Counted from the stretch's first letter, positions 1 through 13,369 are shown. The stretch: DNA of 64,000 nt from Frigidibacter oleivorans (GCF_003993775.1 NZ_RJRZ01000003.1:248001-312000); one strand, 5' to 3'. Translations and numbers: made by a program. Notes: generated by a model not told the origin, from the sequence alone.

Positions 1-1148
1 ATCAGGTCGTGCACCGCCTCCAGATCCGGGCGGTTGGCATGGCCCGAGACGTGATAGAGCCCGCCGCGATCGTCCACCACGTCGACGCCCATTTCCGACA
101 GCGCGTTCATGATGCGGATCACGCCACGCTCGTTGCCGGGGATGGTGCGGGACGAGAACAGGAAGGTATCGCCCTCCTTCAGTTCCAGCCCCAGATACTT
201 GCCCCGGCTCAGCTGCGCCGAGGCGGCACGGCGTTCGCCCTGACTGCCGGTGACGATCAGCATCAGGTTCTCGCGCCCGATCTCCACCGCCTGTTCGGGC
301 GGCACCGCATGCGGGAAATCGGTCAGCACCCCGGTTTCCACCGCGGCGGTGATCATCTTCTTCATGGCCCGCCCCAGCAGGCAGACCGAACGGCCCGAGG
401 CCTCGGCGGCCTCGGCCAGCGTCTTCAGCCGCGCGATGTTCGAGGCGAAGGTGGTGGCCACGACCATTCCCGGCGCATCGGCGATCAGCTGGCGCAGCGG
501 CGCGTCAAGCACCGCCTCGGACCGGCCGGGATGCGGGGTGAAGATGTTGGTGGAATCGCACATCATCGCCATCACCGGGCGTTCATGCGCGATGTCGTAC
601 CATTGCTGCGGATCGAATGCCTCGCCCACCACCGGGGTGCCGTCCAGCTTGAAATCGCCCGTGTGGACGATCCGCCCCGCCGGCGTGTCGATGACCAGTG
701 CCGAGCTTTCCGGGATCGAATGGCTGACCGGCACGAACTGCACGCGGAACGGGCCGGCCTCCACCGTTTCGGGGCGGGCGGCATGGACATGCAGGATGTC
801 GGTCGGCAGGTTCCGCTCTTCCAGCTTCAGCCGGGCGATGGCGGCGGTGAAGCGGCGGCAATGCACCGGCGCCTTCAGCATCGGCCACAGATGGCCGAGC
901 GCGCCGACGTGATCCTCATGCGCATGGGTGATGAAGATCGCCTCCAGCCGGTCGGCCCGCGCCGCCAGCCAGGACAGGTCCGGCATGATCAGGTCGACGC
1001 CGGGCGTCGTATCCATGTCGGGGAAGGTCACCCCCATGTCGACGAGGATCAGCCGTTCCTTCCCCGCGGGGCCGTAGCCATAGACATAGGCGTTCATGCC
1101 GATCTCGCCGGCGCCGCCAAGGGGAAGATAGATCAGCCGGTCGGTCAT
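1..1148 (-). CDS. rnj: Ribonuclease J, C-terminal part missing at window edge
   Basis: Metallo-beta-lactamase/beta-CASP ribonuclease acting in the cytoplasm in 5' end processing and RNA decay. About 382 N-terminal residues are visible; the gene continues beyond the left edge, so the rest of the beta-CASP and the C-terminal domain are not seen. The zinc-binding motif HAHEDH lies at residues 75-80 and a second metal motif (HTGDFKLD) follows near residue 160. The ATG start at 1148 overlaps the coaX stop by four bases (ATGA), which suggests translational coupling. It is the last visible gene of the nuo-birA-coaX run, an arrangement common in Rhodobacterales. Family assignment is firm from the motifs; the exact length is unknown. 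Confidence 0.93.
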   Translation of the reverse strand, partial: MTDRLIYLPLGGAGEIGMNAYVYGYGPAGKERLILVDMGVTFPDMDTTPGVDLIMPDLSWLAARADRLEAIFITHAHEDHVGALGHLWPMLKAPVHCRRFTAAIARLKLEERNLPTDILHVHAARPETVEAGPFRVQFVPVSHSIPESSALVIDTPAGRIVHTGDFKLDGTPVVGEAFDPQQWYDIAHERPVMAMMCDSTNIFTPHPGRSEAVLDAPLRQLIADAPGMVVATTFASNIARLKTLAEAAEASGRSVCLLGRAMKKMITAAVETGVLTDFPHAVPPEQAVEIGRENLMLIVTGSQGERRAASAQLSRGKYLGLELKEGDTFLFSSRTIPGNERGVIRIMNALSEMGVDVVDDRGGLYHVSGHANRPDLEAVHDL

Positions 1149-1930
1149 GCGGGTGCGGTCTCCAGTCTGGTGTTGAACCGGTGGATCAGCACCAGCCCGT
1201 GCATCGTCAGGTCATCCTCGATCTGGTCGAACAGATCGAAGCCCTGGGCGAAAAGCGGTGCGAGACCGCCGGTGGCGATGACCTTCATCGGCTGTTCGCG
1301 CTCGATCCTTATCTGCCGGACGATCCCTTCCACAAGGCCGATATAGCCCCAGTAGACGCCCGACTGCATGCAGGCCACCGTATTCGTGCCGATGGCCGAT
1401 TGCGGTTTGGTCACATCGACGTGCGGCAGGGCGGCGGCGGCCATGTGCAGCGCCTCGAGGCTGAGATTCACCCCCGGCGCGATCACCCCGCCAATATAGG
1501 CGCCGTCGGTATCGACCACGTCGAAGGTGGTGGCGGTGCCGAAATCGACCACGATCAGGTTGCCGCCATGCCGGTCGAAGCCCGCCACCGTGTTCACCAG
1601 CCGGTCCGGCCCGACGGTCGTGCCCTGATCGACCCGCGGCGCCACCGGCAGGGCGCAGTCGGGCCGCCCCACCACCAGCGGACGCGTGTCGAAATAGCGG
1701 TTGCACAGCACCCGCAGGTTGAAGACCACGCGCGGCACGGTCGAGGAGATGATGACCTCGGTGATGTCCGCCTCGATCTTCTTCAGGCTCATCAGCGTGG
1801 ACAGCCAGACGAAATATTCGTCCGCCGTGCGCCGGTGATCGGTGGCGATGCGCCATGTGTCGCGGAAGCGGTGGCCATCCCAGATCGAGAAGACGGTGTT
1901 GGTGTTGCCGCAGTCGATGCACAGAAGCAT
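1145..1930 (-). CDS. coaX: Type III pantothenate kinase
   Basis: Phosphorylates pantothenate to 4'-phosphopantothenate, the first step of coenzyme A synthesis. The 261-residue length fits the CoaX family (about 255-265). The N-terminal phosphate-binding motif IDCGNTNT starts at residue 5. The family motifs GPDRLVN and DFGTATTFD follow and mark the actin-like ATPase fold. The reading frame is open much further upstream, but the ATG at 1930 starts directly at the conserved beta strand, so the upstream part is not used. The gene lies 13 bp downstream of birA and overlaps rnj by four bases. CoaX is the typical pantothenate kinase of alphaproteobacteria that lack CoaA. Confidence 0.95.
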   Translation of the reverse strand: MLLCIDCGNTNTVFSIWDGHRFRDTWRIATDHRRTADEYFVWLSTLMSLKKIEADITEVIISSTVPRVVFNLRVLCNRYFDTRPLVVGRPDCALPVAPRVDQGTTVGPDRLVNTVAGFDRHGGNLIVVDFGTATTFDVVDTDGAYIGGVIAPGVNLSLEALHMAAAALPHVDVTKPQSAIGTNTVACMQSGVYWGYIGLVEGIVRQIRIEREQPMKVIATGGLAPLFAQGFDLFDQIEDDLTMHGLVLIHRFNTRLETAPA

Positions 1931-1943
1931 GGCGCGCCCCCTC

Positions 1944-2717
1944 TCAGAAATAGACGTCCGCCGCGGGGATGGTGACGCGGCCCCCCGGCGTCGCCAGCAC
2001 CAGCGCGCCGGTCTCGTCGATCGTCTCGAAGACGCCGGTGACGCTGTCGCGCATCGTCCGCGCGGTGACGGTCTGCCCCAGCCGCGCGGCGCGCGCCAGC
2101 CAGGCGGTGCGCAGCGGCGCGAAGCCCCAGGTGACGAGGCTCGCCTCCCACCGGGCGAAGGCCGGGCCGAGCAGGGACAGGAATTCTTCGGGGGCGACCG
2201 CGATGCCGGTCTCGCCGCGCAGCGACACGGGGGGCACGTTCGTCTGCCCCAGATCGGAGGCGGGCGGCGCCTGAGCCAGATTGACCCCGATCCCGACCGC
2301 GAGGTGTTGCAGGCCGGCACCCTGGCCCAACCCTTCCAGCAGGACCCCCGCGACCTTGCCGCCGTTCAGCAGCACGTCGTTCGGCCATTTGATCGACAGC
2401 CGCGCCGCCGGTCCCGCAGCCAGGGTCAGCGCCTCGTGCACCGCCAGCGCCGCGACGAAGCTGCGCAGCGCCGCCTGCCCCGCCCCGCCTTCGGGCCGCA
2501 TCACCAGCGTCGCCGCGAAGTTGCCCGGCGGGTCCCGCCACTCGCGCCCGCGCCGCCCGCGCCCGGCGGTCTGGCGCAGGGCGAGGATCCAGGTCGGCCG
2601 GGTCAGGTGCGGGGCCAGGCGCGCGGCCTCGGCATTGGTGCTGTCCACCTCACGCAGGACATGCCGCGCGACGCCCTCGGGCCAGTCGTCCGCCGGGGCG
2701 GCCGGGTCAGCGGACAA
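1944..2717 (-). CDS. birA: Biotin--[acetyl-CoA-carboxylase] ligase, monofunctional
   Basis: Joins biotin to biotin carboxyl carrier domains; likely clients in this window include LiuD. The conserved [10 protein letters not shown] segment, the GRGRRGR nucleotide/biotin loop and SIKWPNDVL are all present. At about 257 residues it lacks the N-terminal winged helix of E. coli BirA, so it is not expected to repress a biotin operon. The start is uncertain: TTG at 2717 gives an 11-bp overlap with nuoN and has a GGAAG sequence just upstream, while GTG at 2753 or 2744 would add basic residues and overlap nuoN further. I prefer TTG. Linkage to nuoN and coaX is typical of Rhodobacterales. Confidence 0.92.
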   Translation of the reverse strand: MSADPAAPADDWPEGVARHVLREVDSTNAEAARLAPHLTRPTWILALRQTAGRGRRGREWRDPPGNFAATLVMRPEGGAGQAALRSFVAALAVHEALTLAAGPAARLSIKWPNDVLLNGGKVAGVLLEGLGQGAGLQHLAVGIGVNLAQAPPASDLGQTNVPPVSLRGETGIAVAPEEFLSLLGPAFARWEASLVTWGFAPLRTAWLARAARLGQTVTARTMRDSVTGVFETIDETGALVLATPGGRVTIPAADVYF

Positions 2718-4149
2718 GCGCTTCCGCCGCCAGCGCCGCGGCACCCTCGACACCGAACATGTTGACCACGCCCAGCACCATCACCGCCGCCGATCCCATC
2801 AGCAGCGCCCAGCGGACGGCGGGCATCTGGGTGTCCAGCGCATCGCCCTCGGCCCCGAAATACATGAAGTAGACCAGCCGCAGGTAGTAATAGGCACCGA
2901 TGACCGAGGCGATGGCGCCGAGCACCGCCAGCCAGCCCATGCCCGCGCCCACGGCCGCCATCAGCACCCCGTATTTCGCGAAGAAGCCCAGCATCGGCGG
3001 CACGCCCGCAAGGCTGAACATCAGCACCAGCATCGCCAGCGCCTTGGCCGGTTCGCCCTTGGCATACATGTTCAGCGCGCCGATATCGGTCACCGGCTGG
3101 CCATCGCGCGACATCGACAGGATGAAGGCGAAGGTGCCGACGTTCATCGCGACATAGACCGCCATGTAGATCAGCATCGCCTGCACGCCCGCCTCGGTCC
3201 CCGCGGCAAGGCCCATCAGCGCGAAGCCCATATGGGTGATCGAGGAATAGGCCATCAGCCGCTTGATGTTGCGCTGGCCGATGGCGGCGACCGAGCCGAG
3301 GAACATCGAGGCCACCGACAGGAAGGCCACGATCTGCCCCCAGTCCGCGGTGACGGTGCCGAAGGCGTCGAAGACCAGCCGCGCGAACAGCGCCGTGGCC
3401 GCCACCTTGGGCGCGGTGGCCAGCAGCGCCGTCACCGGGGTCGGCGCGCCTTCATAGACGTCGGGCGTCCACATGTGGAAGGGCACGGCCGACACCTTGA
3501 AGGCGAGGCCCGCGATCAGGAAGACGAGCCCGAACAGCAGACCCACGGGCAGCGTCTCGGCCCCGCCGACGGCAGAGAGGATGCCCGCGAACTGCGTGGT
3601 GCCCGAGAAGCCGTAGGTCAGCGACGCGCCATAGAGCAGCAGGCCCGAGCTGAGCGCGCCCAGCACGAAATACTTCATCCCGGCCTCGGTCGATTTCACG
3701 CTGTCGCGGCGGATCGAGGCGAGGATGTAGATGGCGAAGGACTGCAGCTCCAGCCCCATGTAGAGCGTCATCAGGTCGCCCGAGGACACCATGATCATCA
3801 TGCCCGTCACCGACAGGCAAACCAGCACCGGGTATTCGAACCGGCCCATGTCGCGCCGGATCATGTAGTCGCTGCCCATCGCCAGCACCGCCGCCGCGCC
3901 GATCAGCAGCGTGACCTTGGCGAAGCGCGAGAAGGCGTCGTCGATGAAGGTGCCGCCGAAGGCCGTGCGCTCGCCCGGGCCGCCGAAGCCCACCATCGCC
4001 GCGATCAGCAGCAGCGCCGCGACGGTGGTCCAGGTGATCGGGCCGGTCAGCCTGTCCTTGCCGCCATAGACGCCAAGCAACAGCACCGCCATCGCATAGA
4101 GCGCCAGCAGCACCTCGGGCAGGACGGTGGAGAAATCGGCAGAGGTCAT
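2707..4149 (-). CDS. nuoN: NADH-quinone oxidoreductase subunit N
   Basis: Antiporter-like, proton-pumping membrane subunit of complex I, here 480 residues with about fourteen predicted transmembrane helices. The family segments [10 protein letters not shown]-like loop and [16 protein letters not shown] are present. It starts with ATG ten bases after the nuoM stop, and its end overlaps birA. It is the last of the 14 complex I subunits in this operon. No truncation or frameshift was seen. Confidence 0.97.
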   Translation of the reverse strand: MTSADFSTVLPEVLLALYAMAVLLLGVYGGKDRLTGPITWTTVAALLLIAAMVGFGGPGERTAFGGTFIDDAFSRFAKVTLLIGAAAVLAMGSDYMIRRDMGRFEYPVLVCLSVTGMMIMVSSGDLMTLYMGLELQSFAIYILASIRRDSVKSTEAGMKYFVLGALSSGLLLYGASLTYGFSGTTQFAGILSAVGGAETLPVGLLFGLVFLIAGLAFKVSAVPFHMWTPDVYEGAPTPVTALLATAPKVAATALFARLVFDAFGTVTADWGQIVAFLSVASMFLGSVAAIGQRNIKRLMAYSSITHMGFALMGLAAGTEAGVQAMLIYMAVYVAMNVGTFAFILSMSRDGQPVTDIGALNMYAKGEPAKALAMLVLMFSLAGVPPMLGFFAKYGVLMAAVGAGMGWLAVLGAIASVIGAYYYLRLVYFMYFGAEGDALDTQMPAVRWALLMGSAAVMVLGVVNMFGVEGAAALAAEALVR

Positions 4150-4159
4150 GATCCGGTCC

Positions 4160-5707
4160 TCAGTGCGTGGCAGCGGCGTCGGCGAGTTCCGTCGCCTCGG
4201 CGGGAATGGCGTCCTGATAGTCTGCGACCAGCGCGCCGACCGAGGGGCCGATCACATCCGTGACCACCCGCGGATAGACGCCGAGCAGCAGGGTCATCGC
4301 CACCAGCGGCGCGAAGATCAGCTTCTCGCGCCGGTCCATGTCGGCGATCGAGCGCAGGCTTTCCTTGATCAGGTCGCCGAAGACGACCCGGCGGTACAGC
4401 CACAGCGCATAGGCGGCCGAGAGGATGACCCCGCTCGTCGCCACCGCCGCAACCCAGGTATTGGCCTGGAAGGCGCCCATCAGCGTCAGGAATTCGCCGA
4501 TGAAGCCGCTGGTGCCCGGCAGGCCCACATTGGCCATGGTGAAGAACATGAAGACCAGCGCATAGGCCGGCATCCGGTTCACCAGCCCGCCATAGGCGTC
4601 GATCTCGCGCGTGTGCATCCGGTCGTAGATGACGCCGACACAGAGGAACAGCGCGCCCGAGATGAAGCCGTGGCTGATCATCTGAAAGATGGCGCCGTCG
4701 ATGCCCTGCTGGTTGGCGGCGAAGATGCCCATGGTCACATAGCCCATATGCGCGACCGAGGAATAGGCGATCAGCTTCTTCATGTCCGACTGCGCCAGCG
4801 CCACCAGCGAGGTGTAGACGATGGCAATGGCCGACAGCCACAGCACGAAGGGCGCCAGCATGTCCGAGGCGATGGGGAACATCGGCAGGCTGAAGCGCAG
4901 GAAGCCGTAGCCCCCCATCTTCAGCAGGATCGCGGCCAGAACCACCGACCCGGCGGTGGGCGCCTGCACGTGGGCATCGGGCAGCCAGGTATGCACCGGC
5001 CACATCGGCATCTTCACCGCGAAGCTGGCGAAGAAGGCGATCCACAGCAGCGTCTGCAGCCCGCCCGCGACCTGGAAGCCCAGCACCACCATCGGCGCCG
5101 AGGAAAAGTCGTGCCGCAACAGCGCGACGATGTCGGTGGTGCCCGCATCCACATACATGGCGATCATCGCCACCAGCATCAGAACCGAGCCGAGGAAGGT
5201 GTAGAGGAAGAACTTGAACGCGGCATAGATCCGGTCCTTGCCGCCCCAGATGCCGATGATCAGGAACATCGGGATCAGGCCCGCCTCGAAGAACAGGTAG
5301 AACAGCACCAGGTCCAGCGCGATGAACACGCCGATCATCAGCCCTTCCAGCAGCAGGAAGGCGATCATGTATTCCTTGACGCGGGTTTCCACCTGCCAGG
5401 CCGACCAGATGACCAGCGGCATCAGGAAGGTGGTCAGCAGCACGAACAGCACCGAGATTCCGTCGACGCCGACCTTGTAGCGCAGGCCCATGATCCAGTC
5501 GTGATCCTCGACGAACTGGAAGCCGGTATCGGCCCCGTCGAAGCCTGCCAGCAGGAACAGCGACATCAGGAAGGTCACCAGCGTCGCGAACAGCGCCACC
5601 CATTTGGCGTTCATCTGCGCCGCCCGGTCCTCGCCGCGCAGGAAGATGGCGAGGATCAGCGCCGCGACGATCGGGGCGAAGGTGATGATGGAGAGGAGGT
5701 TTTCCAT
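4160..5707 (-). CDS. nuoM: NADH-quinone oxidoreductase subunit M
   Basis: Second antiporter-like proton channel subunit of complex I, 515 residues, with about fourteen hydrophobic helices. The discontinuous-helix region reads [19 protein letters not shown], which is the NuoM family hallmark, and [18 protein letters not shown] carries the conserved membrane glutamate. The ATG at 5707 is 15 bp downstream of the nuoL stop. The length is usual for the family and no defect is visible. Confidence 0.97.
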   Translation of the reverse strand: MENLLSIITFAPIVAALILAIFLRGEDRAAQMNAKWVALFATLVTFLMSLFLLAGFDGADTGFQFVEDHDWIMGLRYKVGVDGISVLFVLLTTFLMPLVIWSAWQVETRVKEYMIAFLLLEGLMIGVFIALDLVLFYLFFEAGLIPMFLIIGIWGGKDRIYAAFKFFLYTFLGSVLMLVAMIAMYVDAGTTDIVALLRHDFSSAPMVVLGFQVAGGLQTLLWIAFFASFAVKMPMWPVHTWLPDAHVQAPTAGSVVLAAILLKMGGYGFLRFSLPMFPIASDMLAPFVLWLSAIAIVYTSLVALAQSDMKKLIAYSSVAHMGYVTMGIFAANQQGIDGAIFQMISHGFISGALFLCVGVIYDRMHTREIDAYGGLVNRMPAYALVFMFFTMANVGLPGTSGFIGEFLTLMGAFQANTWVAAVATSGVILSAAYALWLYRRVVFGDLIKESLRSIADMDRREKLIFAPLVAMTLLLGVYPRVVTDVIGPSVGALVADYQDAIPAEATELADAAATH

Positions 5708-5722
5708 TGGTCCCGTCGTCCC

Positions 5723-7972
5723 TTACTCGGCGCCGCCCGTCAGCGCCATCCAGGTGACCAGCAGCGCTATGCCGATCACCATGGCGAATGCATAGTGGAA
5801 CAGGTAGCCGGACTGCGCCCGCCCCGCGAGCCGGGTGAAGAAGGGCACGATGCCCATCGCCACGCCGTTGATCGACCCGTCGATGACGTTGCCGTCGCCG
5901 CGCTTCCACAGGAAGCCGCCGAGGAATTTCGCCGGGCGGACGAAGATCGCGTCATAGACCTCGTCGAAATACCACTTGTTCAGCAGGAAGTTGTAGAGCA
6001 CCGGCTGCGAGGCCGCGAGCCGGCCGGGGATCGCAGGATCGCGGATGTAGAACACCCAGGCCGTGACCAGCCCGATCAGCATCGCCACGAAGGGCGAGAC
6101 CTTGACCCAGACCGGGGCATGGTGCGCTTCGTCCATGACGTGGTTGTCGGGGGCCATGTAGATCGCGCCGACGGGGCCGAGCCCGGTGGCATGCGCCTCG
6201 TCGGTCGCGTGGCCGGCATCGGCGGCGGGCGCGGCTGTGCCTTGGGCGGTGGTATCGGCGGCGGCGGTCTCCGGAGCGGCGTCGGCCGTGGCCGTTTCGG
6301 CGGGGGCCGCTTCGCCTGCAGGGGCCGCCGGCACTTCCGGTGTGGCAGCAGTGTCAGCGGCGGCCGTTTCGGCCGGCGCCGGTTCGGCATGGCCGGTCCC
6401 GGCTTCGCCCGCCCCGGCATGTTCGCCCTCGCTCGCCTCGGCATGATGCGGCATGCCGAAGAACTGCGTCACCCGGTCATGGTCGCCGAAGAAGCTGTTG
6501 TACCACAGCATCCCCGAGAACACCGCGCCAAGCGCCAGCACCCCGAGCGGCACCAGCATGACCATCGGGCTTTCATGCGCGTGGTCATGGGTGTGGTGGT
6601 CGCCGCGCGGCTTGCCGAAGAAGGTCAGGAACATCAGCCGCCAGGAATAGAACGAGGTGAACATCGCGGCGATGACCAGCAGCCAGAAGGCATAGCCCAC
6701 GCCCGAGGCATAGGCGCTCTCGATGATCGCGTCCTTGGACAGGAAGCCCGCGAAGCCGATATGGGTCAGCGGGATGCCGACGCCGGTGATCGCCAGCGTA
6801 CCGATCATCATCGCCCAGAAGGTCAGCGGGATCTTGCGGCGCAGCCCGCCATAGTTCCGCATGTCCTGTTCGTGGTGCATCGCGTGGATCACCGACCCGG
6901 CGCCGAGGAACAGCATCGCCTTGAAGAAGGCGTGGGTCAGCAGGTGGAACATCGCCGCGCCATAGACGCCCGCCCCCGCCGCCACGAACATGTAGCCGAG
7001 CTGCGAGCAGGTCGAATAGGCGATCACGCGCTTGATGTCGTTCTGCACCAGACCGACGGTCGCCGCGAAGAAGGCGGTGGTGGCGCCCAGATAGATGATG
7101 AACATCTTCGCCTGGGGGGCGAATTCATAGAGCGGCGACATCCGGCAAACGAGGAACACCCCCGCCGTCACCATCGTCGCGGCATGGATCAGCGCCGACA
7201 CCGGTGTCGGCCCCTCCATCGCGTCGGGCAGCCAGGTGTGCAGGAACAGCTGCGCCGACTTGCCCATCGCGCCGATGAACAGCAGCACCCCGATCAGGTT
7301 CGCCGCGTTCCAGTCGGTCCACAGGAAGGTCAGCTGCGTCTGCGCCAGTTCCGGCGCGGCGTTGAACACGTCGTCCATCGCGATCGAGTCGACGAGGTAG
7401 AACAGCGCGAAGATGCCGAGCGCAAAGCCGAAGTCACCCACACGGTTGACGATGAAGGCCTTCATCGCCGCCGCATTGGCGCTGGCCTTGCGATAGTAGA
7501 AGCCGATCAGCAGGTAGGAGGCGACGCCCACGCCCTCCCAGCCGAAGAACATCTGCACCAGGTTGTCCGAGGTCACCAGCATCAGCATCGCGAAGGTGAA
7601 GAAGGACAGGTAGGCGAAGAAGCGCGCCTTGTAATGGTCGTGATGGCCCCAGTTGTCGTCATGGGCCATGTAGCCCCAGGAATACAGGTGCACCAGCGCC
7701 GAGACGGTGGTGACGACGATCAGCATGATCGCGGTCAGCCGGTCCAGCCGGATCGACCATTCGGTGGCAAGGCTGCCGGACTGGATCCAGTCGAGGATGT
7801 GGATATGCCGCGTCTCGCCGTCGAAGCCCAGGAACACGATCCAGGACAGCAGGCAGGCCAGGAACAGCAGCCCCGTCGTCACCGCCTGCGCGCCGGTTTC
7901 CGAAATCACGCGCCAGCCGAAACCCGCGACGATGGCCCCCACGAGCGGGGCGAAGAGGATGATCGTCTCCAC
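5723..7972 (-). CDS. nuoL: NADH-quinone oxidoreductase subunit L with long acidic/Ala-Pro insert
   Basis: Distal proton-pumping subunit of complex I, 749 residues. FFGWEGVG (membrane Glu146), MGKSAQ (Lys238) and HAFFKAMLF (Lys351) match the conserved charged residues of the proton path. The start is GTG at 7972, preceded by AAGGTCCC; no nearby ATG fits. Residues 509-600 are a low-complexity loop rich in Ala, Pro, Glu, Thr and His, located between the last antiporter helices and the C-terminal part that holds the long lateral helix. Many Rhodobacterales NuoL proteins have a short His/Glu loop at this point, but this one is unusually long. The rest of the protein is intact. Confidence 0.96.
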   Translation of the reverse strand: METIILFAPLVGAIVAGFGWRVISETGAQAVTTGLLFLACLLSWIVFLGFDGETRHIHILDWIQSGSLATEWSIRLDRLTAIMLIVVTTVSALVHLYSWGYMAHDDNWGHHDHYKARFFAYLSFFTFAMLMLVTSDNLVQMFFGWEGVGVASYLLIGFYYRKASANAAAMKAFIVNRVGDFGFALGIFALFYLVDSIAMDDVFNAAPELAQTQLTFLWTDWNAANLIGVLLFIGAMGKSAQLFLHTWLPDAMEGPTPVSALIHAATMVTAGVFLVCRMSPLYEFAPQAKMFIIYLGATTAFFAATVGLVQNDIKRVIAYSTCSQLGYMFVAAGAGVYGAAMFHLLTHAFFKAMLFLGAGSVIHAMHHEQDMRNYGGLRRKIPLTFWAMMIGTLAITGVGIPLTHIGFAGFLSKDAIIESAYASGVGYAFWLLVIAAMFTSFYSWRLMFLTFFGKPRGDHHTHDHAHESPMVMLVPLGVLALGAVFSGMLWYNSFFGDHDRVTQFFGMPHHAEASEGEHAGAGEAGTGHAEPAPAETAAADTAATPEVPAAPAGEAAPAETATADAAPETAAADTTAQGTAAPAADAGHATDEAHATGLGPVGAIYMAPDNHVMDEAHHAPVWVKVSPFVAMLIGLVTAWVFYIRDPAIPGRLAASQPVLYNFLLNKWYFDEVYDAIFVRPAKFLGGFLWKRGDGNVIDGSINGVAMGIVPFFTRLAGRAQSGYLFHYAFAMVIGIALLVTWMALTGGAE
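6173..6448 (-). other. Low-complexity coding insert in NuoL (residues about 509-600)
   Basis: About 92 codons encode an Ala/Glu/Pro/Thr-rich, hydrophilic stretch with repeated AETA/AADT-like units and His residues at both edges. No hydrophobic helix is present, so it should form a loop outside the membrane between conserved membrane segments. The codons remain high in G and C, and imperfect short repeats suggest growth by slippage. Confidence 0.8.
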
Positions 7973-7978
7973 GGGACC

Positions 7979-8966
<988 letters not shown>

Positions 8967-8973
8967 GCGCCCC

Positions 8974-9878
<905 letters not shown>

Positions 9879-10916
9879 TCAGCCTCCCATCGTCCAGCGG
9901 GCCCAGGCACCGCCGAGGATTTCGAATTTCGCGAGGAACGAGACCAGCACCACCCAGCCCAGCGACAGGGGCAGGAACACCTTCCAGCCGATCCGCATCA
10001 GCTGGTCATAGCGGTAGCGCGGCACGATGGCCTTCACCATCGCGAACATGAAGAAGAACACCCACATCTTCGCCACCATCCACAGCGCGCCGTCGGGCAG
10101 GCCGGGGATGGGCGACAGCCAGCCGCCGAAGAACAGCAGCGAGATCAGCGCGCACATCAGGAAGATGGCGATGTATTCGCCCGCCATGAACAGCAGGTAG
10201 GGGGTCGAGGAATATTCGACCATGAAGCCCGCGACGAGTTCCGATTCCGCCTCGGGCAGGTCGAAGGGCGGGCGGTTGGTTTCCGCCAGCGCCGAGATGA
10301 AGAACAGCACCACCATCGGCAGATGCGGCAGCCAGTACCAGTTGAACAGGCCGAAGCTGCCGCGCTGCGCCTCGACGATGGCGCCGAAGCTCATCGAGCC
10401 GGTCGAGATGATGACGCCGATGATGATCAGCCCGAGGCTGACCTCGTAGGAGATCATCTGCGCGGCCGACCGCAGCGAGCCCAGGAACGGGTATTTGGAG
10501 TTCGAGGCCCAGCCCCCCATGATCACCCCGTAGACCTCGAGCGAGGAGGCCGCGAAGACGAAGAGGATGGCCACGTTGATGTCGGCCATCACCCAGCCGT
10601 CCGCGAAGGGGATCACCGCCCAGGCGATCACCGCCAGCACGAAGCTGAGCATCGGCGCGAGGAAGAAGACGAACTTGTCGGACCCGGCGGGAACCACCAC
10701 CTCTTTCACGACGTATTTCAGCGCGTCGGCCACCGATTGCAGCAGGCCGAAGGCGCCCACCACGTTCGGGCCGCGGCGCAGCTGCACGGCGGCCCAGATC
10801 TTGCGGTCGCCATAGACGAGGAACAGCAGGGACAGCATCACGAAGGCGATGATCCCCAGCCCCTGAAGCAGGATCAGGATCAGCGTGCCCAGTGGTGTGG
10901 AAAGAAACTCAGCCAT
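9879..10916 (-). CDS. nuoH: NADH-quinone oxidoreductase subunit H
   Basis: Membrane subunit that forms much of the quinone-binding chamber at the foot of the peripheral arm. The protein is 345 residues with about eight transmembrane helices. The conserved loop [19 protein letters not shown] (from about residue 42) and the acidic quinone-site loop [20 protein letters not shown] are both intact. It is separated by 15 bp from the upstream lipoprotein gene. Confidence 0.97.
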   Translation of the reverse strand: MAEFLSTPLGTLILILLQGLGIIAFVMLSLLFLVYGDRKIWAAVQLRRGPNVVGAFGLLQSVADALKYVVKEVVVPAGSDKFVFFLAPMLSFVLAVIAWAVIPFADGWVMADINVAILFVFAASSLEVYGVIMGGWASNSKYPFLGSLRSAAQMISYEVSLGLIIIGVIISTGSMSFGAIVEAQRGSFGLFNWYWLPHLPMVVLFFISALAETNRPPFDLPEAESELVAGFMVEYSSTPYLLFMAGEYIAIFLMCALISLLFFGGWLSPIPGLPDGALWMVAKMWVFFFMFAMVKAIVPRYRYDQLMRIGWKVFLPLSLGWVVLVSFLAKFEILGGAWARWTMGG

Positions 10917-10931
10917 GTTGCCTTTTGTCCC

Positions 10932-11339
10932 TCAGACCGTCGGTATTCCCTGTTCGGCGCAGTCGGCCACGACGACTTCGGCGTCGAGCGTGGCGATGCC
11001 CCGGGGTAGTGCTGGCGAGATGGTGTAAACAGCATCCGCCCGCCAAACGCCACCCCGTTCATCGACATTCGTCCGCACGTGGCGGGCAAATCCATAGCCC
11101 CGGATCAGCGCATATTGCGCCGCGGCGCAGGCGGCATAGGATTCGACATCCTCCAGCCCCTCCGCGCCTTCGACCGCGACGCGGAAGCTGACCAGATCGC
11201 CGCTCAGCAGCCGCGTCTCGACCCCCAGATAGGCCGGTTCGGCCCGCCCCTGCGCCGCCTCGGGCGCGGGGTCCGCGCAGCCCGCCAGCCCCGCCAGAAG
11301 GCCGGGCCCGATCATGGCGAGGCGGGCGGGGGCGCGCAT
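10932..11339 (-). CDS. Small lipoprotein between nuoG and nuoH
   Basis: The 135-residue protein begins with a lipoprotein signal ending in a lipobox, LAGC at about residues 18-21, so it is probably anchored in a membrane after export. Two further Cys (in YAACAAAQ and VADCAEQ) could form a disulfide. I do not recognise a domain. The ATG at 11339 lies four bases after the nuoG stop and the stop lies 15 bp before nuoH, so it is cotranscribed with complex I. Conservation of a similar urf at this place in other Rhodobacterales is likely but not checked. Confidence 0.82.
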   Translation of the reverse strand: MRAPARLAMIGPGLLAGLAGCADPAPEAAQGRAEPAYLGVETRLLSGDLVSFRVAVEGAEGLEDVESYAACAAAQYALIRGYGFARHVRTNVDERGGVWRADAVYTISPALPRGIATLDAEVVVADCAEQGIPTV

Positions 11340-11343
11340 CGGA

Positions 11344-13365
11344 TCATTCGGCCGCGAGCGGGGCCGCGTCGCGCGCCGCCGCCATCGCCGACAGTTCCGC
11401 CATCAGCGCCGAGGCACGGGCGATCGGGTTGGTCAGGTAGAAGTCGCGCACCGCGGTGCGGAAGCCCGCCTGCCCCAGCTCGCCCCGCGGCAGCGCCTCG
11501 CCCGCCTTCTCGGCGACATGGTCGATCCGGGCCAGATGCGGGTGATCCGCGACCAGCCGCTGGCGCAGCTGCGCGAGGCTGTCCCAGGGCAGGGTCTGGC
11601 CCAGCTGGGCCGACAGCGCCCGCAGGATCGCCCAGTTCTCCTTGGCCTCTCCGGGCGGGAAGCCCGCGCGCAGCGCCAGTTGCGGCCGGCCTTCGGTGTT
11701 CACGAACAGGCCGTTTTCCTCGGTATAGGCGGCGGCGGGCAGGATGATGTCGGCCCGGTGCGCGCCGCGGTCGCCATGGCTGCCCTGATAGATCACCGTG
11801 GCGCCCGGGGCGATCTCCACCTCGTCGGCGCCGAGGTTGTAGATCACCTCCGCGCCCTCGGTCGCGGCCTTGATCCCGCCCTCGGTCACGCAGCCCACGT
11901 CGAGCGCGCCCACCCGGCTCGCCGCCGTGTGCAGGACCAGCAGCCCCGCCCCCGTCGCCGCGCACAGCGCCTGCACCTCGGCCAGCACCGCCGCGCCATC
12001 GGCCTCGGTCAGCGCCCCCTGCCCGAGGATCACCAGCCCGGCCTTGCCATCCGCCCCGTCGCGCTCCGCCTCGGCCCGCAGCGCGGACAGGGCGGCGCGG
12101 TCGGTGCCGGCATGGCGGTAGTCATAGGTCAGATCCGCGGCCGGCCCGATCAGCGCCACCTCGGCCCCCCGCGCCCAGGCCTTGCGGATGCGGGCGTTCA
12201 GCACCGGCGCCTCGGCCCGCGGGTCGGTCCCGACCAGCAGGATCGACTGCGCCATGTCGATATCCTCGATCCGGGCGGTGCCGGCATAGGCGGCGCGGTT
12301 GCCCGCGGGCAGCTTCGCGCCATCGGTGCGGCATTCGACAGACCCGCCCAGCCCCTGGACCAGTGTCTTCAGCGACCAGGCCGCCTCCACCGGGGCCAGA
12401 TCGCCGATCAGGCCCGTGACCTTGCGGCCCTGCATCGCGGTGGCGGCGGCGGCCAGCGCCTCGGCCCACGTCGCCTTCCGCAGCTTGCCGTTCTCGCGGA
12501 TATAGGGCGTGTCCAGCCGCTGGCGGCGCAGCCCGTCCCAGACGAAGCGGGTCTTGTCGCTGATCCACTCCTCGTTCACGCCGTCATGGTTGCGCGGCAG
12601 GATGCGCATGACCTCGCGCCCCTTCACGTCGACCCGGATGTTCGAGCCGAGCGCGTCCATCACGTCGATGGTCTCGGTCTTGGTCAGTTCCCAAGGCCGG
12701 GCGGTGAAGGCATAGGGCTTCGACACCAGCGCGCCCACCGGGCACAGGTCGATGATGTTGCCCTGAAGGTTCGAGGCCAGCGTGGTGTTCAGATAGCTGG
12801 TGATCTCGGCATCCTCGCCGCGGCCGGTCTGGCCCATCTGGGTGATGCCCGCCACCTCGGTGGTGAAGCGCACGCAGCGGGTGCAGCTGATGCAGCGGGT
12901 CATATGCGTCTCGACCAGCGGGCCGAGGTTCAGATCCTCGTTCGCGCGCTTCGGCTCGCGATAGCGGCTGAAATCGACGCCATAGGCCATCGCCTGATCC
13001 TGCAGGTCGCATTCGCCGCCCTGGTCGCAGATCGGACAGTCGAGCGGATGGTTGATCAGCAGGAACTCCATCACGCCCTCGCGGGCCTTCTTCACCATCG
13101 GCGAGTTGGTCCGGATGACCGAGGGCGCGCCGTCCGGGCCGGGGCGCAGGTCCTTGACCTGCATCGCGCAGCTGGCCGCGGGCTTCGGCGGGCCGCCCAC
13201 CACCTCGACCAGACACATCCGGCAGTTGCCGGCGATGCTGAGCCGTTCGTGATAGCAGAAGCGCGGGATCTCGATCCCCGCCTGTTCGCAGGCCTGGATC
13301 AGCGTCAGGTTCGGATCGACCTCGACCTCGATGTCGTCGATGATGATCTTGCGCGTGTTCGACAT
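11344..13365 (-). CDS. nuoG: NADH-quinone oxidoreductase subunit G
   Basis: Largest peripheral-arm subunit, carrying clusters N1b, N4 and N5. In the 673-residue protein, Cys37, 48, 51 and 66 fit the 2Fe-2S site, His106 with Cys110, 113 and 119 fit N5, and Cys158, 161, 164 and 208 fit N4. The extra N7 motif of E. coli NuoG is not present in the region after residue 210. The C-terminal two thirds is the molybdopterin-oxidoreductase-like domain that has lost its cofactor. It lies five bases downstream of the DUF3291 gene. Confidence 0.97.
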   Translation of the reverse strand: MSNTRKIIIDDIEVEVDPNLTLIQACEQAGIEIPRFCYHERLSIAGNCRMCLVEVVGGPPKPAASCAMQVKDLRPGPDGAPSVIRTNSPMVKKAREGVMEFLLINHPLDCPICDQGGECDLQDQAMAYGVDFSRYREPKRANEDLNLGPLVETHMTRCISCTRCVRFTTEVAGITQMGQTGRGEDAEITSYLNTTLASNLQGNIIDLCPVGALVSKPYAFTARPWELTKTETIDVMDALGSNIRVDVKGREVMRILPRNHDGVNEEWISDKTRFVWDGLRRQRLDTPYIRENGKLRKATWAEALAAAATAMQGRKVTGLIGDLAPVEAAWSLKTLVQGLGGSVECRTDGAKLPAGNRAAYAGTARIEDIDMAQSILLVGTDPRAEAPVLNARIRKAWARGAEVALIGPAADLTYDYRHAGTDRAALSALRAEAERDGADGKAGLVILGQGALTEADGAAVLAEVQALCAATGAGLLVLHTAASRVGALDVGCVTEGGIKAATEGAEVIYNLGADEVEIAPGATVIYQGSHGDRGAHRADIILPAAAYTEENGLFVNTEGRPQLALRAGFPPGEAKENWAILRALSAQLGQTLPWDSLAQLRQRLVADHPHLARIDHVAEKAGEALPRGELGQAGFRTAVRDFYLTNPIARASALMAELSAMAAARDAAPLAAE

Positions 13366-13369
13366 CGCG

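Noticed and set aside
11344-13365. Possible N7 cluster in NuoG
   Set aside because: The CxxCxxxC motif with distant Cys is absent after residue 210; only N1b, N4 and N5 ligands are present.
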